From: Archangium_A sp035910535
Lineage (GTDB): Bacteria > Myxococcota > Myxococcia > Myxococcales > Myxococcaceae
DNA: 64,000 nucleotides
Assembly: GCA_035910535.1 (NCBI GenBank)
Contig: JAMHXF010000032.1
Location: forward strand, 319,229-383,228
Reading direction: 5' to 3'
The translations under genes were made by a program, and so were the position numbers. Below, one piece after another: positions 48,348 to 57,539 of the stretch (positions are counted from its first letter, which is position 1; every line of letters begins with the position of its first letter). The notes beneath the pieces were generated by a model that did no database searches, had not been told where the DNA came from, and saw only the letters and a program-made list of their open reading frames with translations.

Positions 48348-49313
48348 TTACTTCGCGGCTTTGATGGCCGCCTGCAGCTCCGGCAACGCCTTGAACAGGT
48401 CGGCCACCAGGCCGTAGTCGGCGATCTGGAAGATGGGCGCGTCGGCGTCTTTGTTCACCGCGACGATGGTCTTGCTGCCCTTCATGCCCGCCACGTGCTG
48501 AATCGCGCCGCTGATGCCGGCCGCGATGTACAGCGCAGGCGCGACGACCTTGCCGGTCTGACCAACCTGCAGGTCGTTCGGCTGCCAGCCCGCGTCGCAC
48601 ACCGCGCGGGAAGCACCGACGGCCGCGCCGAGCTCGTCGGCCAGACCTTCGATGGGCTTGAAGTCGCCCTTGGTGCCACGGCCACCGGACACGACGACGC
48701 GCGCCTCGGTGAGCGCGGGGCGAGCGCTCTTCACTTCTTTGAAGCCGACGAACTTCGAGAGCGCCTTGTCCTGCGCGGGAGCCGCGAAGACCTTCACTTC
48801 GCCAGCGCCCGACTTCTCGGCCGCGGCGAACTCGGTGGTGCGCGCGGTGAAGCACTTCACCGGGCCCGCGAGCTTCACGGTGGCGATGACCGCGCCGGCC
48901 CACATGGGGCGCGTGAGCGCGACGTCGGCGCCAGCGCCTTCAACACCCAGAATGTCTGACGCCATGACGGCCTTGAGCTTGGCAGCGACGCGCGGGAGCA
49001 CGTCACGACCGATGGCGGTGGCGGCGGCGCCGACCCACTCGGCGCCGATGGCGGTGGCCGCAGCGGCGATGGCCGGCGCCCAGTTTTCGGCGATGGCGTG
49101 CTCGAGGTGCGGTGCAGAAGCGGCGTGCACGACCTTCACGCCGTAGTCCTTCACGGCGTTGGCGAGCGCGGTGGCGTCTTTGTCGAGCGCGATGGCGTGC
49201 AATTCGCCGCCGGTGGCCTTCGCGAGCTGCGCGCCCGCGGTGAGCGCGTTGAGCGTGGCCTTGCGCAGAGAACCGTCAGTGTTGGCTTCGACGACGATGA
49301 GAACGTGACCCAT
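48348..49313 (-). CDS. etfA: Electron transfer flavoprotein alpha subunit
   Basis: A 321-residue FAD-binding subunit. The C-terminal FAD domain shows the segments AVGASRAVCDAGWQPND, VGQTGKVVAPALYIA, GISGAIQHVAGMKGSKTIVA and NKDADAPIFQIADYGLV, all typical of EtfA. The N-terminal half is the adenine-nucleotide-like domain. With EtfB it takes electrons from acyl-CoA dehydrogenases and passes them to the quinone pool. It follows etfB by 39 bp and the acyl-CoA dehydrogenase gene on the same strand. Confidence 0.95.
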   Translation of the reverse strand: MGHVLIVVEANTDGSLRKATLNALTAGAQLAKATGGELHAIALDKDATALANAVKDYGVKVVHAASAPHLEHAIAENWAPAIAAAATAIGAEWVGAAATAIGRDVLPRVAAKLKAVMASDILGVEGAGADVALTRPMWAGAVIATVKLAGPVKCFTARTTEFAAAEKSGAGEVKVFAAPAQDKALSKFVGFKEVKSARPALTEARVVVSGGRGTKGDFKPIEGLADELGAAVGASRAVCDAGWQPNDLQVGQTGKVVAPALYIAAGISGAIQHVAGMKGSKTIVAVNKDADAPIFQIADYGLVADLFKALPELQAAIKAAK

Positions 49314-49352
49314 GTTCGTGTGTCCTTTTCTTTTGAAGTGAAGGGCCAGCGC

Positions 49353-50156
49353 TCAGAGCGCCTTGGCCTCGTTCTTGAGCTTGTCGACGAGCGCACCGAC
49401 GTCAGCGACCTTGATGCCGGCCTTGCGCGCGGGCGGGTGCGCCATCTTGATGACCGTGAGCTTCGGCGCCATGTCGACGCCGAGCGCCGCGGGCGTGTGC
49501 TCTTCGATGGGCTTGCTCTTGGCCTTCATGATGCCGGGCAGCGACGCGTAGCGCGGCTGGTTCAGGCGGAGCTCCGTGGTGGCCACGGCAGGCAGCGGCG
49601 ACTCGATGGTCTGCAGACCGCCGTCGACCTCGCGCAGCACGGTGATGCTCTTGCCGTCAGCGCCGAGCTTGATGGCCGGCGTCTTCGTCTTCTCGGCTTC
49701 AGACTCGAGCGACTCTTCCTTCGAGGCGAAGGTGGCCTGCGACCAGCCGAGCCACTCCGAGAGGTACTGACCGACCTGGTTCTGGTCGTCGTCGATGGCC
49801 TGCTTGCCGAGAATGCAGAGGTCCGGCTTTTCCTTCTCGACGATCTTCTGGAGGCACGCGGCGACGCCGAGCTGATCCATCGCGCCGGTGTGGTTCACCC
49901 AGATGGCCTTGGTCGCGCCCATGGCCAGCGCGTGGCGCAGCTGCTCCTGCACGTCTTTGGTGCCGACCGAGACGACGACGACTTCGCCGCCGTGCTTCGC
50001 CGAGAGGCGCAGCGCCTCTTCGACGCCGATCTCATCGAAGGGGTTGATCTTGTACTTGAGGCCGTCGGGGACGATGCCCGTGCCTGCGGGGTTGACCTTG
50101 ATCTTCGACTCGGCGTCTTCGACCCGCTTGGCGGTGACGAGGATCTTCAGCGGCAT
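49353..50156 (-). CDS. etfB: Electron transfer flavoprotein beta subunit
   Basis: A 267-residue subunit starting MPLKILVTAKRVEDAESKI, the classic EtfB start, and binding AMP. NPFDEIGVEEALRL and the segment AIDDDQNQVGQYLSEWLGW are family signatures. The latter resembles the loop that contacts dehydrogenase partners. It lies between the acyl-CoA dehydrogenase and etfA genes, which suggests that the three encode one oxidation chain. Confidence 0.95.
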   Translation of the reverse strand: MPLKILVTAKRVEDAESKIKVNPAGTGIVPDGLKYKINPFDEIGVEEALRLSAKHGGEVVVVSVGTKDVQEQLRHALAMGATKAIWVNHTGAMDQLGVAACLQKIVEKEKPDLCILGKQAIDDDQNQVGQYLSEWLGWSQATFASKEESLESEAEKTKTPAIKLGADGKSITVLREVDGGLQTIESPLPAVATTELRLNQPRYASLPGIMKAKSKPIEEHTPAALGVDMAPKLTVIKMAHPPARKAGIKVADVGALVDKLKNEAKAL

Positions 50157-50242
50157 GCGTAGCGCTCCTGATGGAGTGAAACAGCGCGCCTTTGACGCGC
50201 CGTGTTGTTGGTTTCGATTTATGAATCAACGACCACGTGTGC

Positions 50243-50259
50243 AACCCGAAACGCGGGTT
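50243..50259 (-). terminator. Short hairpin downstream of the acyl-CoA dehydrogenase gene
   Basis: AACCCG (50243-50248) and CGGGTT (50254-50259) pair around a five-base loop, 7 bp past the stop codon on the minus strand and about 90 bp before etfB. It has an A-run before it and no U-run after it, so its terminator activity is doubtful. It may only shape the intercistronic mRNA. Confidence 0.3.
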
Positions 50260-50265
50260 TTCGAC

Positions 50266-51408
50266 TCAGACGCCCTTGATGAGCTCGCGGGCGATGACGA
50301 GGCGTTGCACCTGGCTGGTGCCCTCGTAGATCTGAATGAGCTTCGCGTCGCGCATGAGCTTCTCGACGGGGTACTCCTTCGAATAGCCGTAGCCGCCGAA
50401 GACCTGCACGGCGTCGGTGGCGGCCTTCATGCCCATGTCTGCGGCGAAGCGCTTGGCGTAGCTCGAGACCAGCGTGTTGCGCTGACCTTCGTCGAGCAGC
50501 CACGCGCTCTTGTAGGTGAGCAGGCGCGCCGCTTCGATGTCGGCGGCCATGTCGGCGATCATGAACTGAATGGCCTGGAAGTCGGCGATGGGCTTACCGA
50601 ACTGCGTGCGCTGCTTGCTGTAGTCGATGGAGTGCTCCATCGCGGCGCGGGCGATACCGATGGCGAACATCGCGGTCAACGGGCGCGAGTTGTCGAGCGT
50701 GGCCATGGCGATCATGAAGCCCTCGCCTTCCTGGCCGATGCGGTTGGCGACCGGCACCTTCACGTCTTCGAACGTGAGCGTGACGGTGTTGCTGGCGCGC
50801 TGGCCCATCTTGTTCTCGTGCTTGCCGATGGTCAGGCCCGCAGGGCGCCCTTCGACCACGATGCACATGATGCCCTTGTGCTTCTTGCTCGGGTCCGTCG
50901 AGCAGAAGAGCGAGAACTGATCAGCGTACTCACCGTTGGTGATCCACTGCTTCTGGCCGTTGATGACGTAGAAGTCGCCTTCGCGGCGCGCGGTGCAGCG
51001 CATGCCGGCGACGTCAGAGCCCGCGCCCGGCTCGGTGAGCGCGAAGCTGGCCAGCTTGAAGCCGGTGGTGAACGGCCGGAGGAACTTCTCTTTCTGCTCC
51101 TTCGACGCGCCGAGCACGATGGGGAGCAACGCGAGATCGTTCGCGATCATCGACGTGGCCATGCCGGCGCAGCCCCAGGCGAGCTCTTCGGCGACGATGA
51201 CCTGCGCGGTGTGCGGCAGCTCCATGCCGCCGAACTCTGCGGGAATGGTCATGTTCATCAGCCCGAGCTCGCTGGCCTGCTGAATGATCTCTTTCGGGAA
51301 GTGGCTCGTCTCGTCGCAGTGTGCGGCCTTGGGGCGCATCACCTCGCGAGCGAACTTGCGGGCCGTTTCCTGAAGCGCCTTTTCATCCTCTGAGAGACCG
51401 AAGTGCAT
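50266..51408 (-). CDS. Acyl-CoA dehydrogenase
   Basis: A 380-residue flavoenzyme of full family length. The signature FALTEPGAGSDVAGM, the flavin-binding WITNGEYADQF, the segment YSKQRTQFGKPI and the C-terminal IYEGTSQVQRL, whose Glu is the catalytic base, are all present. It would oxidise an acyl-CoA at C2-C3 and reduce EtfAB, encoded just downstream. It looks closest to short-chain or isovaleryl types, but chain length cannot be set by eye. Confidence 0.93.
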   Translation of the reverse strand: MHFGLSEDEKALQETARKFAREVMRPKAAHCDETSHFPKEIIQQASELGLMNMTIPAEFGGMELPHTAQVIVAEELAWGCAGMATSMIANDLALLPIVLGASKEQKEKFLRPFTTGFKLASFALTEPGAGSDVAGMRCTARREGDFYVINGQKQWITNGEYADQFSLFCSTDPSKKHKGIMCIVVEGRPAGLTIGKHENKMGQRASNTVTLTFEDVKVPVANRIGQEGEGFMIAMATLDNSRPLTAMFAIGIARAAMEHSIDYSKQRTQFGKPIADFQAIQFMIADMAADIEAARLLTYKSAWLLDEGQRNTLVSSYAKRFAADMGMKAATDAVQVFGGYGYSKEYPVEKLMRDAKLIQIYEGTSQVQRLVIARELIKGV

Positions 51409-51532
51409 GGCGCGCGTCTAACGCAGCTGCGCTCGCGCGGTCCACGAGGTTGCGAAGCAGATGAGTGGAACATTGACGCTGTGGGGCCGCCCGAAAATAC
51501 TGCGCGCGTCCCACCACCCCGAAAGAGGCTTC

Positions 51533-54223
51533 ATGCGTCAGCTCCGTTCTGCAGCGTTGTTCACGACGCTCGTCTTCATCACGGCTTGTGAGCCGATGAA
51601 GGTCGAGCCCGAGTTGGTGCTGACGCCCAGCCCCCGCACCATCGACGGCATCAGCCAGACGTCGGCCATTCGTGTGCTGGCGCTGAACGATGAAGGCAAG
51701 CCCGGCGCGGGCACCGTGCGGCTGTCGTCAGCAGCGGGCTCCTTCAAGAGCGGCGTCGAGGTGACGCTGGTCGACGGTGAAGGCTCGGCCGACTTCTCGT
51801 GCAACCGCACCGATGACGCCATGTGCTCTGGCACGGTGCGCATCAGCGCCGAGTGGGTGGTGAGCGCGAAGCTGACGACCGCGACGGCCAACATCACCGT
51901 GACGCCCGCCGTCATTCCCGACGGAGGCCTCGGCCTCACCTCGTCACGCACGCAGCTCGTCGCCGGTCTGGGCGTGAGCGCGACGCTCACCGCGACGTAC
52001 CTCGTCGACGGCGCGCCGACGCCGGGCGGCACCATCTCCATGAGCAGCAACCTCGGGGCGATCCTCTCTCTCGATGGCGGCGCCTACAGCCCGACGCCGT
52101 CTGACAGCGCAGGCCAGGTGCAAGCGCTCTTCGTCGACACCGGCACGGCGGGCATGGCCACCATCACCGCCAACGGCCCCATGGGAAAAACGGCGAGCGT
52201 CAACGTGAACATCACGCGGCCTGACGCTGGCGTCACCATCATGAGCGACCGCGCGGTCGTGACCGTCGGCTTCGACGAATACGCGCGCCTGACGGTCAAT
52301 CACCTCCTCGACGGGCGCGCCGTGCCGGGCCGTTCGCTGTCGCTCGAGACGAGCGCCGGCAGGCTGCTCTCCACCGACGGCGGCAGCTTCACGTCGCCGG
52401 CGCTCACCGACATCAACGGTCGCATCGAAGCGCTGCTCACCGACAACGGCTCACCCGGCGCTGCGGTCGTCACCGCCTCAGACATGGCTTTCAACAAGTC
52501 TGCCTCGACCACCGTGCAGCTCTCGCAGCCTGACGCGGGCGTGTTCGTCACCACTCCGCGCAACCGCATCTACGTTGGCGTCAACGACTCGACGCGCGTG
52601 ACGGCCCGCCTCGTCACCAACGGCGCACCGGCGGCCAATCGCGCGCTGAACGTGGCCACCAACCTCGGTGAGCTCAGCTACGCCGACGGCGGTGTCTTCA
52701 ACGGCATGGCCACCACCGACGGCAGCGGCAACGTGGCGCTGGAGCTGCGCGAGAACGGCACCGACGGCGTGGCCACCATCACCGCCACCGACCCGCAGTC
52801 GTCGCGCACCGGCAGCCTCAACGTGAACGTGCTGCGCATCGGCACCATCGCGTACACGTCGACCTCGTGCGGCGGCTCGCCGTGCACGCTCATGGGCATC
52901 GCCAACTCCGGCTTCAACACCCAGGCCGCCGTGCGCTTCACCGTGCGCGACGCCGCCACCTCGCCGCAGCCCGTCGCCGGCGTGCGCGTGACCTTCACGC
53001 TCAACAACGCGCCTGCGGGCACCACGGCCACGGCCAGCGGCATCACCGACGCGTCTGGCGCCGTCGACGCCATCGTCACCTCGGGCGATTCCATCGGCTC
53101 GTTCACCATCACCGCCACCGTGATTCCCGGCGTGTCGGTGACGACGCCCACCATCGGCGTGCGCGGCGCGAAGCCCACCAACAACGGCTTCCAGCTGCAG
53201 TGTGCGAAGGTCAACCTCCCCGCCTACCGCGCGCCGACGCCGCCGCTGGCGCTCACCACCAACTGCACCATCATTCTCGTCGACCGCAACAACAACCCCA
53301 TCGGCACGGGCACCACGGTGCAGTTGCTGACCGAAGCGGGCTCCATCACCGCGTCAGCGCCGACCACCGCGTATACGCCGCCGGGCGCCAACGAAGGCCG
53401 CGGCACGGTTCCGTTCAGCACCATGGGCGTGTTCCCGGCGCTCGATGTTCCGCCGCTCGTCGCGAACGCCAGCCAGTACCCGTTCGCGCTCTCCAGCGAG
53501 CCGACCCGCACGATGGGCGCGCTGACGCTCAACCCGCGCGACGCGCTCGTCACCATCATCGCGTACACCGACGGCGAAGAGTGGTTCGCTGAGAGCAACG
53601 GCAACGGCGTGCAAGACGGCACCGAGCAGTTCCACGACCAGGGCGAGCCGTTCGTCGACAAGAACGACAACGACGTGTGGGACCCGGGTGAGGTGTACAT
53701 CGACGCCGACGGCAACTCCGCGTGGACGCCGCCCAACGGCGTGTGGGACGCGTCGACCAAGGTGTGGACCAAGACGTACGTGCTCTACACCGACGTCGCG
53801 AACGAAGGCCGTGCGACGCCGAACCCGTTCAACGTGCCCAAGGCCAGTTCGGTCTCCGTCGACTACTTCGCGCTCGATCGCAACGCCAACCGCGTCGAGT
53901 CGGCGGCGACGCTGACGTTTTCGCGCATAGGTTCGCGTGGCACCTTCACCTTCGTGCCCGGCGTGTTGCAAGACGGCGTGGGCTTCTCGCTCGAGCCGCG
54001 CCAGCTCACCAACCCCACCGGCACCGGGCCTTGCACGACGACGACGCCCATCTGCGTGTACCGCACCATCTTCTCTACGTGGGCGGAGGGTTACATCGGC
54101 CGGGTGAACATGACCGGCGTCGCGACCACTGACATGACGCCGTCACAGTCAGCCGCTGCGACGGTGCGGGTCAGCGTGCTTGGTGGGCCGTTCGACGTCA
54201 CGGCCAACGGCACCGTGCAGTAA
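51533..54223 (+). CDS. Ig-like repeat lipoprotein with calcium-loop segment
   Basis: An 896-residue lipoprotein with a lipobox-like ITAC at about 16-19. Several Ig-like (invasin/Big-1-type) domains of about 100 residues fill residues 25-560, each opening with a phrase such as LTSSRTQLVAGLGVSATLTA and containing a DGG turn. Around residues 690-745 there is an Asp/Asn-rich block with loops DKNDNDVWDPGE and DADGNSAWTPPNG, which resemble EF-hand/dockerin calcium loops. It is probably a surface adhesin or structural protein. The ATG at 51533 has an AGAGG ribosome-binding site. Confidence 0.8.
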   Translation: MRQLRSAALFTTLVFITACEPMKVEPELVLTPSPRTIDGISQTSAIRVLALNDEGKPGAGTVRLSSAAGSFKSGVEVTLVDGEGSADFSCNRTDDAMCSGTVRISAEWVVSAKLTTATANITVTPAVIPDGGLGLTSSRTQLVAGLGVSATLTATYLVDGAPTPGGTISMSSNLGAILSLDGGAYSPTPSDSAGQVQALFVDTGTAGMATITANGPMGKTASVNVNITRPDAGVTIMSDRAVVTVGFDEYARLTVNHLLDGRAVPGRSLSLETSAGRLLSTDGGSFTSPALTDINGRIEALLTDNGSPGAAVVTASDMAFNKSASTTVQLSQPDAGVFVTTPRNRIYVGVNDSTRVTARLVTNGAPAANRALNVATNLGELSYADGGVFNGMATTDGSGNVALELRENGTDGVATITATDPQSSRTGSLNVNVLRIGTIAYTSTSCGGSPCTLMGIANSGFNTQAAVRFTVRDAATSPQPVAGVRVTFTLNNAPAGTTATASGITDASGAVDAIVTSGDSIGSFTITATVIPGVSVTTPTIGVRGAKPTNNGFQLQCAKVNLPAYRAPTPPLALTTNCTIILVDRNNNPIGTGTTVQLLTEAGSITASAPTTAYTPPGANEGRGTVPFSTMGVFPALDVPPLVANASQYPFALSSEPTRTMGALTLNPRDALVTIIAYTDGEEWFAESNGNGVQDGTEQFHDQGEPFVDKNDNDVWDPGEVYIDADGNSAWTPPNGVWDASTKVWTKTYVLYTDVANEGRATPNPFNVPKASSVSVDYFALDRNANRVESAATLTFSRIGSRGTFTFVPGVLQDGVGFSLEPRQLTNPTGTGPCTTTTPICVYRTIFSTWAEGYIGRVNMTGVATTDMTPSQSAAATVRVSVLGGPFDVTANGTVQ

Positions 54224-54235
54224 GTCGCACGGTGC
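54210..54235 (+). terminator. Hairpin with the lipoprotein stop codon in its loop
   Basis: GCACCGTGC (54210-54218) and GCACGGTGC (54227-54235) are perfect 9-bp complements around an eight-base loop that contains the TAA stop (54221-54223). It lies between the convergent lipoprotein and transaldolase genes. No T-run follows, so a factor-independent role is uncertain. Confidence 0.5.
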
Positions 54236-54247
54236 AGGTGCCGGAGG

Positions 54248-54898
54248 TCACTTCGCCTTCGGCACTTTTTCCCAGTCGGCCAGGAACTTCTTGATGCCCG
54301 CGTCGGTGAGCGGGTGCGTGGCCAGCTGCTGAATGACAGACAGCGGCACCGTGGCGACGTCGGCGCCCATCTTGGCCGACTCGAGCACGTGCACCGGGTT
54401 GCGCACCGAAGCCACGAGCGTCTGCGTCTTGAAGCCGTAGTTCTTGAAGATGGTGACGATGTCTTTGATCAGGTCCATGCCGACCTGGCTGATGTCGTCG
54501 AGGCGCCCGACGAAGGGCGAGACGTACGTCGCGCCGGCCTTCGCGCACAGCAGCGCCTGGTTCGCCGAGAAGATGAGCGTCACGTTGGTGCGAATGCCCT
54601 TCGCGCTGAGCGCCTTCACGGCCTTCACGCCTTCGATGCCCATGGGGATCTTCACGACCACGTTGGGGTGGATCTTCGCGAGCTGCTCACCTTCGGCGAT
54701 GAGCTCGGGCGCGGTCAGCGACACGGCCTCGGCCGAGATGGGGCCGTCGACGATGCTGCAGATTTCTTTGATGGTCTCTTCCAACGGCCGGCCGACCTTG
54801 GCGAGCAGCGAAGGGTTGGTGGTGACGCCGTCGACGCAGCCCATCTCGTGGGCGATGCGGATCTCTTTGACGTCTGCGCTGTCGATGAAGAACTTCAT
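54248..54898 (-). CDS. tal: Transaldolase of the TalC/fructose-6-phosphate aldolase type
   Basis: A 216-residue single-domain barrel, the length of the short TalC/FSA subfamily. KFFIDSADVKEI at the start, VTTNPSLLAK, the Schiff-base Lys83 in NVVVKIPMG, NVTLIFSANQALL and YVSPFVGRLDD are family signatures. It would exchange three-carbon units in the pentose phosphate pathway or cleave fructose 6-phosphate. These two activities cannot be told apart by eye. The ATG at 54898 follows a GGAG ribosome-binding site. It diverges from kdsD. Confidence 0.93.
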   Translation of the reverse strand: MKFFIDSADVKEIRIAHEMGCVDGVTTNPSLLAKVGRPLEETIKEICSIVDGPISAEAVSLTAPELIAEGEQLAKIHPNVVVKIPMGIEGVKAVKALSAKGIRTNVTLIFSANQALLCAKAGATYVSPFVGRLDDISQVGMDLIKDIVTIFKNYGFKTQTLVASVRNPVHVLESAKMGADVATVPLSVIQQLATHPLTDAGIKKFLADWEKVPKAK

Positions 54899-54962
54899 GT
54901 GAGGGCTCCTTCGAAAAGGTGGGTGTCTTTGCGCCACGTACCCGATGTACACAGCCCGCGCC

Positions 54963-55964
54963 ATGGCCCGCCGACAGCGCGCGAAGACGCGTGGAAGCAA
55001 AGCGACGCTCGACTATGCGAAGACGGTGCTCACGCAAGAAGCGCAGGCGATTTCGGCGCTCCGCACGCGGCTCGATGACGGTTTCCTCGAGGCGTTGACC
55101 GCGCTGGAAACGACGACCGGCCGCGTGGTGTGCACCGGCATCGGCAAGCCCGGCTTCATCGCGCAGAAGCTGTCGGCGACGCTGGCGTCGACGGGGGTGC
55201 CCTCGCTCTACCTGCACCCTGCCGAAGCGGCGCACGGAGATCTCGGCCGCGTGACGAAGAGCGACGTGGTGGTGGCGCTCTCGAACTCCGGCACGTCGGA
55301 AGAAGTGGTGCGGCTGCTGGTGCCCATCAAACGGCTGGGCGCGAAAATCATCGCGGTGACGGGTGACGTGAAGTCACCGCTCGCGCGCGGCGCCGACATC
55401 GTCGTGAACATGGGGCCCATCGACGAGGCGTGCCCGATGGGCTTGGTGCCGACGGCGTCGTCGGCGGCGCTGCACGCGGTGTGCGACGCGCTGGCGATGA
55501 CGTTGGCGTGGCGCCGCGAATTTTCCGAAGCCGAGTACGCGCTGTACCACCCGGGCGGGAAGCTCGGCCGCAGCGTCATGAAGGTGCGCGAGGTGATGCG
55601 CGCCGGTGAAGCGAACCCGCTCATTCGTGACACCGCGAGCCTGGCGCAGGTGGTGGGCGTGATGTCGCGCACGCCGGGCCGGCCGGGTGCGGCGAACGTG
55701 GTCGACGCGAAGGGTCGGCTGGTCGGCATCTTCACCGACGGAGACCTCCGTCGCCTCGCCGAGCAGGACCGGCTCAACCTCAAAGGGCGCATTGCTGAAG
55801 TGATGGTGCGTCGCCCGAAGTGCGTGGGGCCTGAAGAGCTGGTGCTCTCAGCGACCGCGACCATGCGTGAGTTGAAGATCGATCAACTGCCGGTGGTCGA
55901 CGCTGAAGGTCGCGCCGTCGGGTTGCTCGACGTTCAAGACGTGCTCGCCGCGCGCGTGGTCTGA
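54963..55964 (+). CDS. kdsD: D-arabinose 5-phosphate isomerase (KpsF/GutQ family)
   Basis: A 333-residue protein with a SIS sugar-phosphate isomerase domain (GIGKPGFIAQKLSATLASTG, LHPAEAAHGDLG, ALSNSGTSEEV) and two C-terminal CBS domains (about 205-333, such as LVGIFTDGDLRRL). It supplies arabinose 5-phosphate for Kdo, a lipopolysaccharide core sugar, and so implies an LPS-containing envelope. kdsA, kdsB and kdsC are not in the window. An ATG at 54945 is an alternative start. Confidence 0.93.
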   Translation: MARRQRAKTRGSKATLDYAKTVLTQEAQAISALRTRLDDGFLEALTALETTTGRVVCTGIGKPGFIAQKLSATLASTGVPSLYLHPAEAAHGDLGRVTKSDVVVALSNSGTSEEVVRLLVPIKRLGAKIIAVTGDVKSPLARGADIVVNMGPIDEACPMGLVPTASSAALHAVCDALAMTLAWRREFSEAEYALYHPGGKLGRSVMKVREVMRAGEANPLIRDTASLAQVVGVMSRTPGRPGAANVVDAKGRLVGIFTDGDLRRLAEQDRLNLKGRIAEVMVRRPKCVGPEELVLSATATMRELKIDQLPVVDAEGRAVGLLDVQDVLAARVV

Positions 55965-56381
55965 TCAGCGACCTGAACCCAGCAGCCGAAGCGACGGCTG
56001 CGGCGTGTCTGCGTCGTGCGCGAACGTGACCTGCGACTGCTGCGCGCCCACCGTCGCCGGCGAAAACGTCACCGTCGCGGTGAGCGACTCTTCGGGCTCG
56101 AGCTCTCCGCTGACATCGCGCACGTAGAACGAGCCGTTGCCCACCACGCCCAGAAACACGCCGGTGACGCGCAGACTCTCGGGGCCCATGTTGACAGCGC
56201 GCACGGTGACTTCTTTTCGCGTGCCCAACGCGAGCTCTCCAAAGTCCCACGTGGGGTTCTCAGCGAGCGCTTCATCGGAGCCGACGACGGTGAGCCACAA
56301 CACACCGCGATTCGTGCGCCGAACTTGAGGCGTGTTGCACGACAGCGCAGCGAGCGCCACGAGCGACCACGCCCACTTCAC
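55965..56381 (-). CDS. Putative lipoprotein with ASH-like beta-sandwich
   Basis: A 138-residue protein starting at GTG 56381, directly after the TPR-gene stop (TGA then GTG). The lipobox is LALSC-like (AALSC at 11-15). The rest looks like an Ig-like ASH/choice-of-anchor-D domain: FGELALGTRKEVTVRAVNMG and VTFSPATVGAQQSQVTF are typical phrases. It is probably envelope-bound. It ends the dapA chain, and its stop abuts the kdsD stop (together TGATCA at 55962-55967). Confidence 0.75.
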   Translation of the reverse strand: MKWAWSLVALAALSCNTPQVRRTNRGVLWLTVVGSDEALAENPTWDFGELALGTRKEVTVRAVNMGPESLRVTGVFLGVVGNGSFYVRDVSGELEPEESLTATVTFSPATVGAQQSQVTFAHDADTPQPSLRLLGSGR

Positions 56382-57539
56382 TCAGCGCCCCTCGAGCTGC
56401 GAGGCGTACGACGGCACCGACTCACGCAGCCGCTGCCACACGGCCTTCGCGCCTTCGGCGTCACCCTTCGCCTTGAGCACGTCACCGAGCGCCGCTACCG
56501 CATCGGGGGTCTGCAAGGCCACGCGCCACACGTTGTCGGCCATGGGCTGTCGGTTCAGCTTCAACATCGTCCACGCCATGCCTGCGCGGAGCCGCGCGTT
56601 GTCGGGCTGGTACGGCATCACCTGCTTGTACGAGTCGAGCGCCTCTTGAAAACGCCCGCGCGCGAGGTGCTCTTCGGCGGTGTCGATGAGCTTGACGAAG
56701 TTCTGTTCCATCTCCGGCGTGCGCGGCGCGTTCTGAAACGCGTCCATCATCTCTTTGGTCAACACCGGCGCCTGACCGGGCTGACGTGGCGCAGGGGCCG
56801 GCGCCAGCGCGGCGATTTCCTGCGCGCTGATGCCGGCGCTCGAGAGCCCGCCCTTTTCGATGGCCGCGACGGTGCGCGCGAGCAGCCGCTTCGCATTCGC
56901 GGCTTTCGGCGACGACGGCGCATCGGCGAGCACGCGCTCGAACTCTGTCTTCACGCGACCCAGCGCTGCGACGTCATCACCTTGCGTGTCGAGCCACACG
57001 GCCGCGCGCGCATAACGGGCGTCGACGTTCGACTCGAAGAGCTCGAGCGCGCGACTGTAGGTGGCGATGGCCGCAGGCGCGTCGCGGTTGAGGAACTGCG
57101 CGTTGCCGAGCATGACCTCCGCTTCCATCAGGGGAACCAGCGCGGCCTTGAGACACGCGGTGGCACCAGCGGCGTTGTTCTTGTCAGCGAGCGCCTTCGC
57201 GAGCGGCTCGAGCGCGGCGAGGGTCGAATCGGGCTTCGGATCACAGCCCAGCGACTTCACGTCGGGCAAGGGCTTGTTCCCCGCGAGCTTTCGCTGCGCG
57301 AGGTAGAGCGCGCGGGCGCTGTCGGTGCGCGCGACGGCCTGCGCGTAGAAGAGCTGCGCGTCGGCGTAGCGGCCTTGACCGAAGTACAGGCGCGCGAGCG
57401 ACGCGGCGATTTCGAAAGGCTTCTCGCGGTCACGGAGACCAGCGGTCTGGTCGAGCTTCTGAATCAACTCGTCGGCCGACGGCGCCGTCTTCGCGGTGGG
57501 CGCGCCTTGAGCCAGCAGCAGCAGCAGCAGAGCAGTCAC
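56382..57539 (-). CDS. Exported TPR-repeat protein
   Basis: A 385-residue protein. The start is the GTG at 57539, which overlaps the folK stop by four bases and opens a hydrophobic signal-like stretch (TALLLLLLAQG). The remainder is made of tetratricopeptide-like helices, such as LARLYFGQGRYADAQLFYAQ and RFQEALDSYKQVMPYQPDN, with an Ala/Pro-rich spacer in the middle. TPR proteins act as scaffolds. Its partner is unknown. It lies between folK and the small lipoprotein gene. Confidence 0.75.
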   Translation of the reverse strand: MTALLLLLLAQGAPTAKTAPSADELIQKLDQTAGLRDREKPFEIAASLARLYFGQGRYADAQLFYAQAVARTDSARALYLAQRKLAGNKPLPDVKSLGCDPKPDSTLAALEPLAKALADKNNAAGATACLKAALVPLMEAEVMLGNAQFLNRDAPAAIATYSRALELFESNVDARYARAAVWLDTQGDDVAALGRVKTEFERVLADAPSSPKAANAKRLLARTVAAIEKGGLSSAGISAQEIAALAPAPAPRQPGQAPVLTKEMMDAFQNAPRTPEMEQNFVKLIDTAEEHLARGRFQEALDSYKQVMPYQPDNARLRAGMAWTMLKLNRQPMADNVWRVALQTPDAVAALGDVLKAKGDAEGAKAVWQRLRESVPSYASQLEGR

